64,000 nucleotides of DNA, taken from positions 14,325,254-14,389,253 of the forward strand of contig CM060848.1 of assembly GCA_030737835.1 (NCBI GenBank). The letters run 5' to 3'. Of the stretch, positions 62,927 to 64,000 are shown piece by piece (position 1 is the first letter of the stretch; each line of letters opens with the position of its first letter). The stretch comes from Acorus gramineus. Taxonomy: Eukaryota; Streptophyta; Magnoliopsida; Acorales; Acoraceae. The position numbers and the translations under genes were made by a program. Under the pieces are notes generated by a model. It had not been told where the DNA came from. It saw nothing but the letters and a program-made list of their open reading frames with translations, and did not search any database.

Positions 62927-64000
62927 CTGCATGCAAGCCAATATGTAATTTAAAACATAAGATGTTGAAAAACTGGAATTAACCCATAGAACATTCCATT
63001 GTATGATACTATATATTTTTTTCTTTTTCCTCCTACAAATAACTACTTAATATAAAATACGCACAATTATAGGTGCAGCCACACACTAGACGACCAGCTA
63101 GTCTTCACTAATATTGAGTTAAAGTGGTCTCCAGATTTCAAGTAACATTTTACATAAGAAAATTATTAAATTAGACAATTCATGTATTGAGCTGCCTTAT
63201 ATATGGAGACAACGTGTCAATATACTAATCCTCAACTATTTATCATTCTTGTCCCTTTTAATTTTATATACTCCATTAAAATCTAGAGTTGATTGTTTAA
63301 TAATCACTACACCCACTCAACCCCAATATATATTTAAACAATGTGCAGTGTTTATATATAACCATAATGATGTGAATGACAATATTAAATGGTCATGAAT
63401 TTTGTACACCATAAAGTATAAATCAACATGAAACTGATACACCAAAATACATTATTTTTTACATGCACATTACGGTTTGGTATTAAATTCCTCCATAAGT
63501 GCAGATTTGAACAGAGCTGTTATCATATGGATATGCTAGGTGTTATCATATGGGTATGCTATCATTGTAGTTGTTTTCTTGCTTATACTTCATAAATATG
63601 CGGTTAAGGTAAATTGTATCCATATCTTGCTGCCTTAGTCAGATACATTGACTAGCAAGAAATGCAAAATACATATAGTATGAAGCGTGCCAGTGCCCCA
63701 AAGTCGGCACAAATAATATTATGGAATCTCATAAACCATGACAAAATTTTCATAAATTTGAATCAAGTAGCTAAGTTTCAGACCACACAATAAAAGATTA
63801 CAACAGGTAAGCATGTTTCAATCTTACAAAAAACCAAACTTTAATGAAATTTTAGTAAACCCATTATAATCCAAAGAAAACCACACAGAAACCTTCACAA
63901 ATAAGAAATCCCCAACAATACCCACATAAGATATCTCAACATAGAACACCGGACCAAAATCAAAACTGCAACTTTTTTTTTTTTTTTTGATATCAGAGAG
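62927..64000. other. GSH2 intron continuing to the window edge
   Basis: No exon recognised. The acceptor for the exon at 62926 is TTGCATGCAG. AT-rich, with a short direct repeat GTTATCATATGG/GTATGCTA near 63518-63560 and a T run at the end. The first GSH2 exon must lie further right. Confidence 0.7.

Overview
The window is nuclear DNA of a flowering plant. Its genes are intron-split with AT-rich introns, two of them encode plastid proteins, and the repeats are plant L1-type LINEs with a zf-RVT C-terminus, many small inverted-repeat elements and microsatellites. I cannot name the species. No prokaryotic or viral gene is visible, and I recognised no tRNA or rRNA gene.

Layout. 1-14365 is a repeat block: three near-identical L1 LINE 3' parts (1-1668, 4895-6555, 11260-14238), each followed by the same ~120-bp flank, with two arrays of a ~20-25-bp GGATTCATGGG...AGTATGTCTC minisatellite between them (1791-4894, 6678-11245). 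The shared flank shows that the LINE copies spread by segmental duplication, not by separate insertions. 15532-18705 (minus) is a broken copy of the 26S proteasome ATPase gene RPT3. Just upstream of it is a small unrecognised gene (18949-20086, minus). 21439-26006 (minus) is a complete ALMT-type anion channel gene of the vacuolar ALMT9-like kind. 30480-34343 (minus) is a complete CLPS1 gene with an antisense LINE fragment in its first intron. 34344-43065 is gene-poor and holds tandem repeats, inverted-repeat elements and microsatellites. 43066-44331 (plus) is a complete two-exon carboxylesterase. 45036-47262 is a 5'-truncated L1 LINE with a clean 15-bp target duplication. 49977-50895 (minus) is a complete gene for plastid ribosomal protein PSRP-3. 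Two inverted-repeat elements follow (51265-52105 and 52567-53465). 54262-62926 (minus) is glutathione synthetase (GSH2), of which eleven exons are in the window and the 5' exon(s) lie off the right edge.

The genes are ordinary single-copy housekeeping genes and do not form a pathway cluster: CLPS1 and PSRP-3 serve plastid proteolysis and translation, GSH2 makes glutathione, ALMT moves anions across a membrane, and the CXE hydrolyses esters. All intact exon chains were joined by eye and each chain keeps a continuous reading frame with AG/GT borders, except one GSH2 intron with AT-AC borders of the minor (U12) spliceosome class.

The most notable points are that AT-AC intron, the head-to-head 44-bp near-palindromes inside the minisatellite, the RPT3 copy with internal exon duplication and a breakpoint that repeats the neighbouring gene's 3' end, and an inverted-repeat element with a perfect 9-bp target duplication inside a GSH2 intron.
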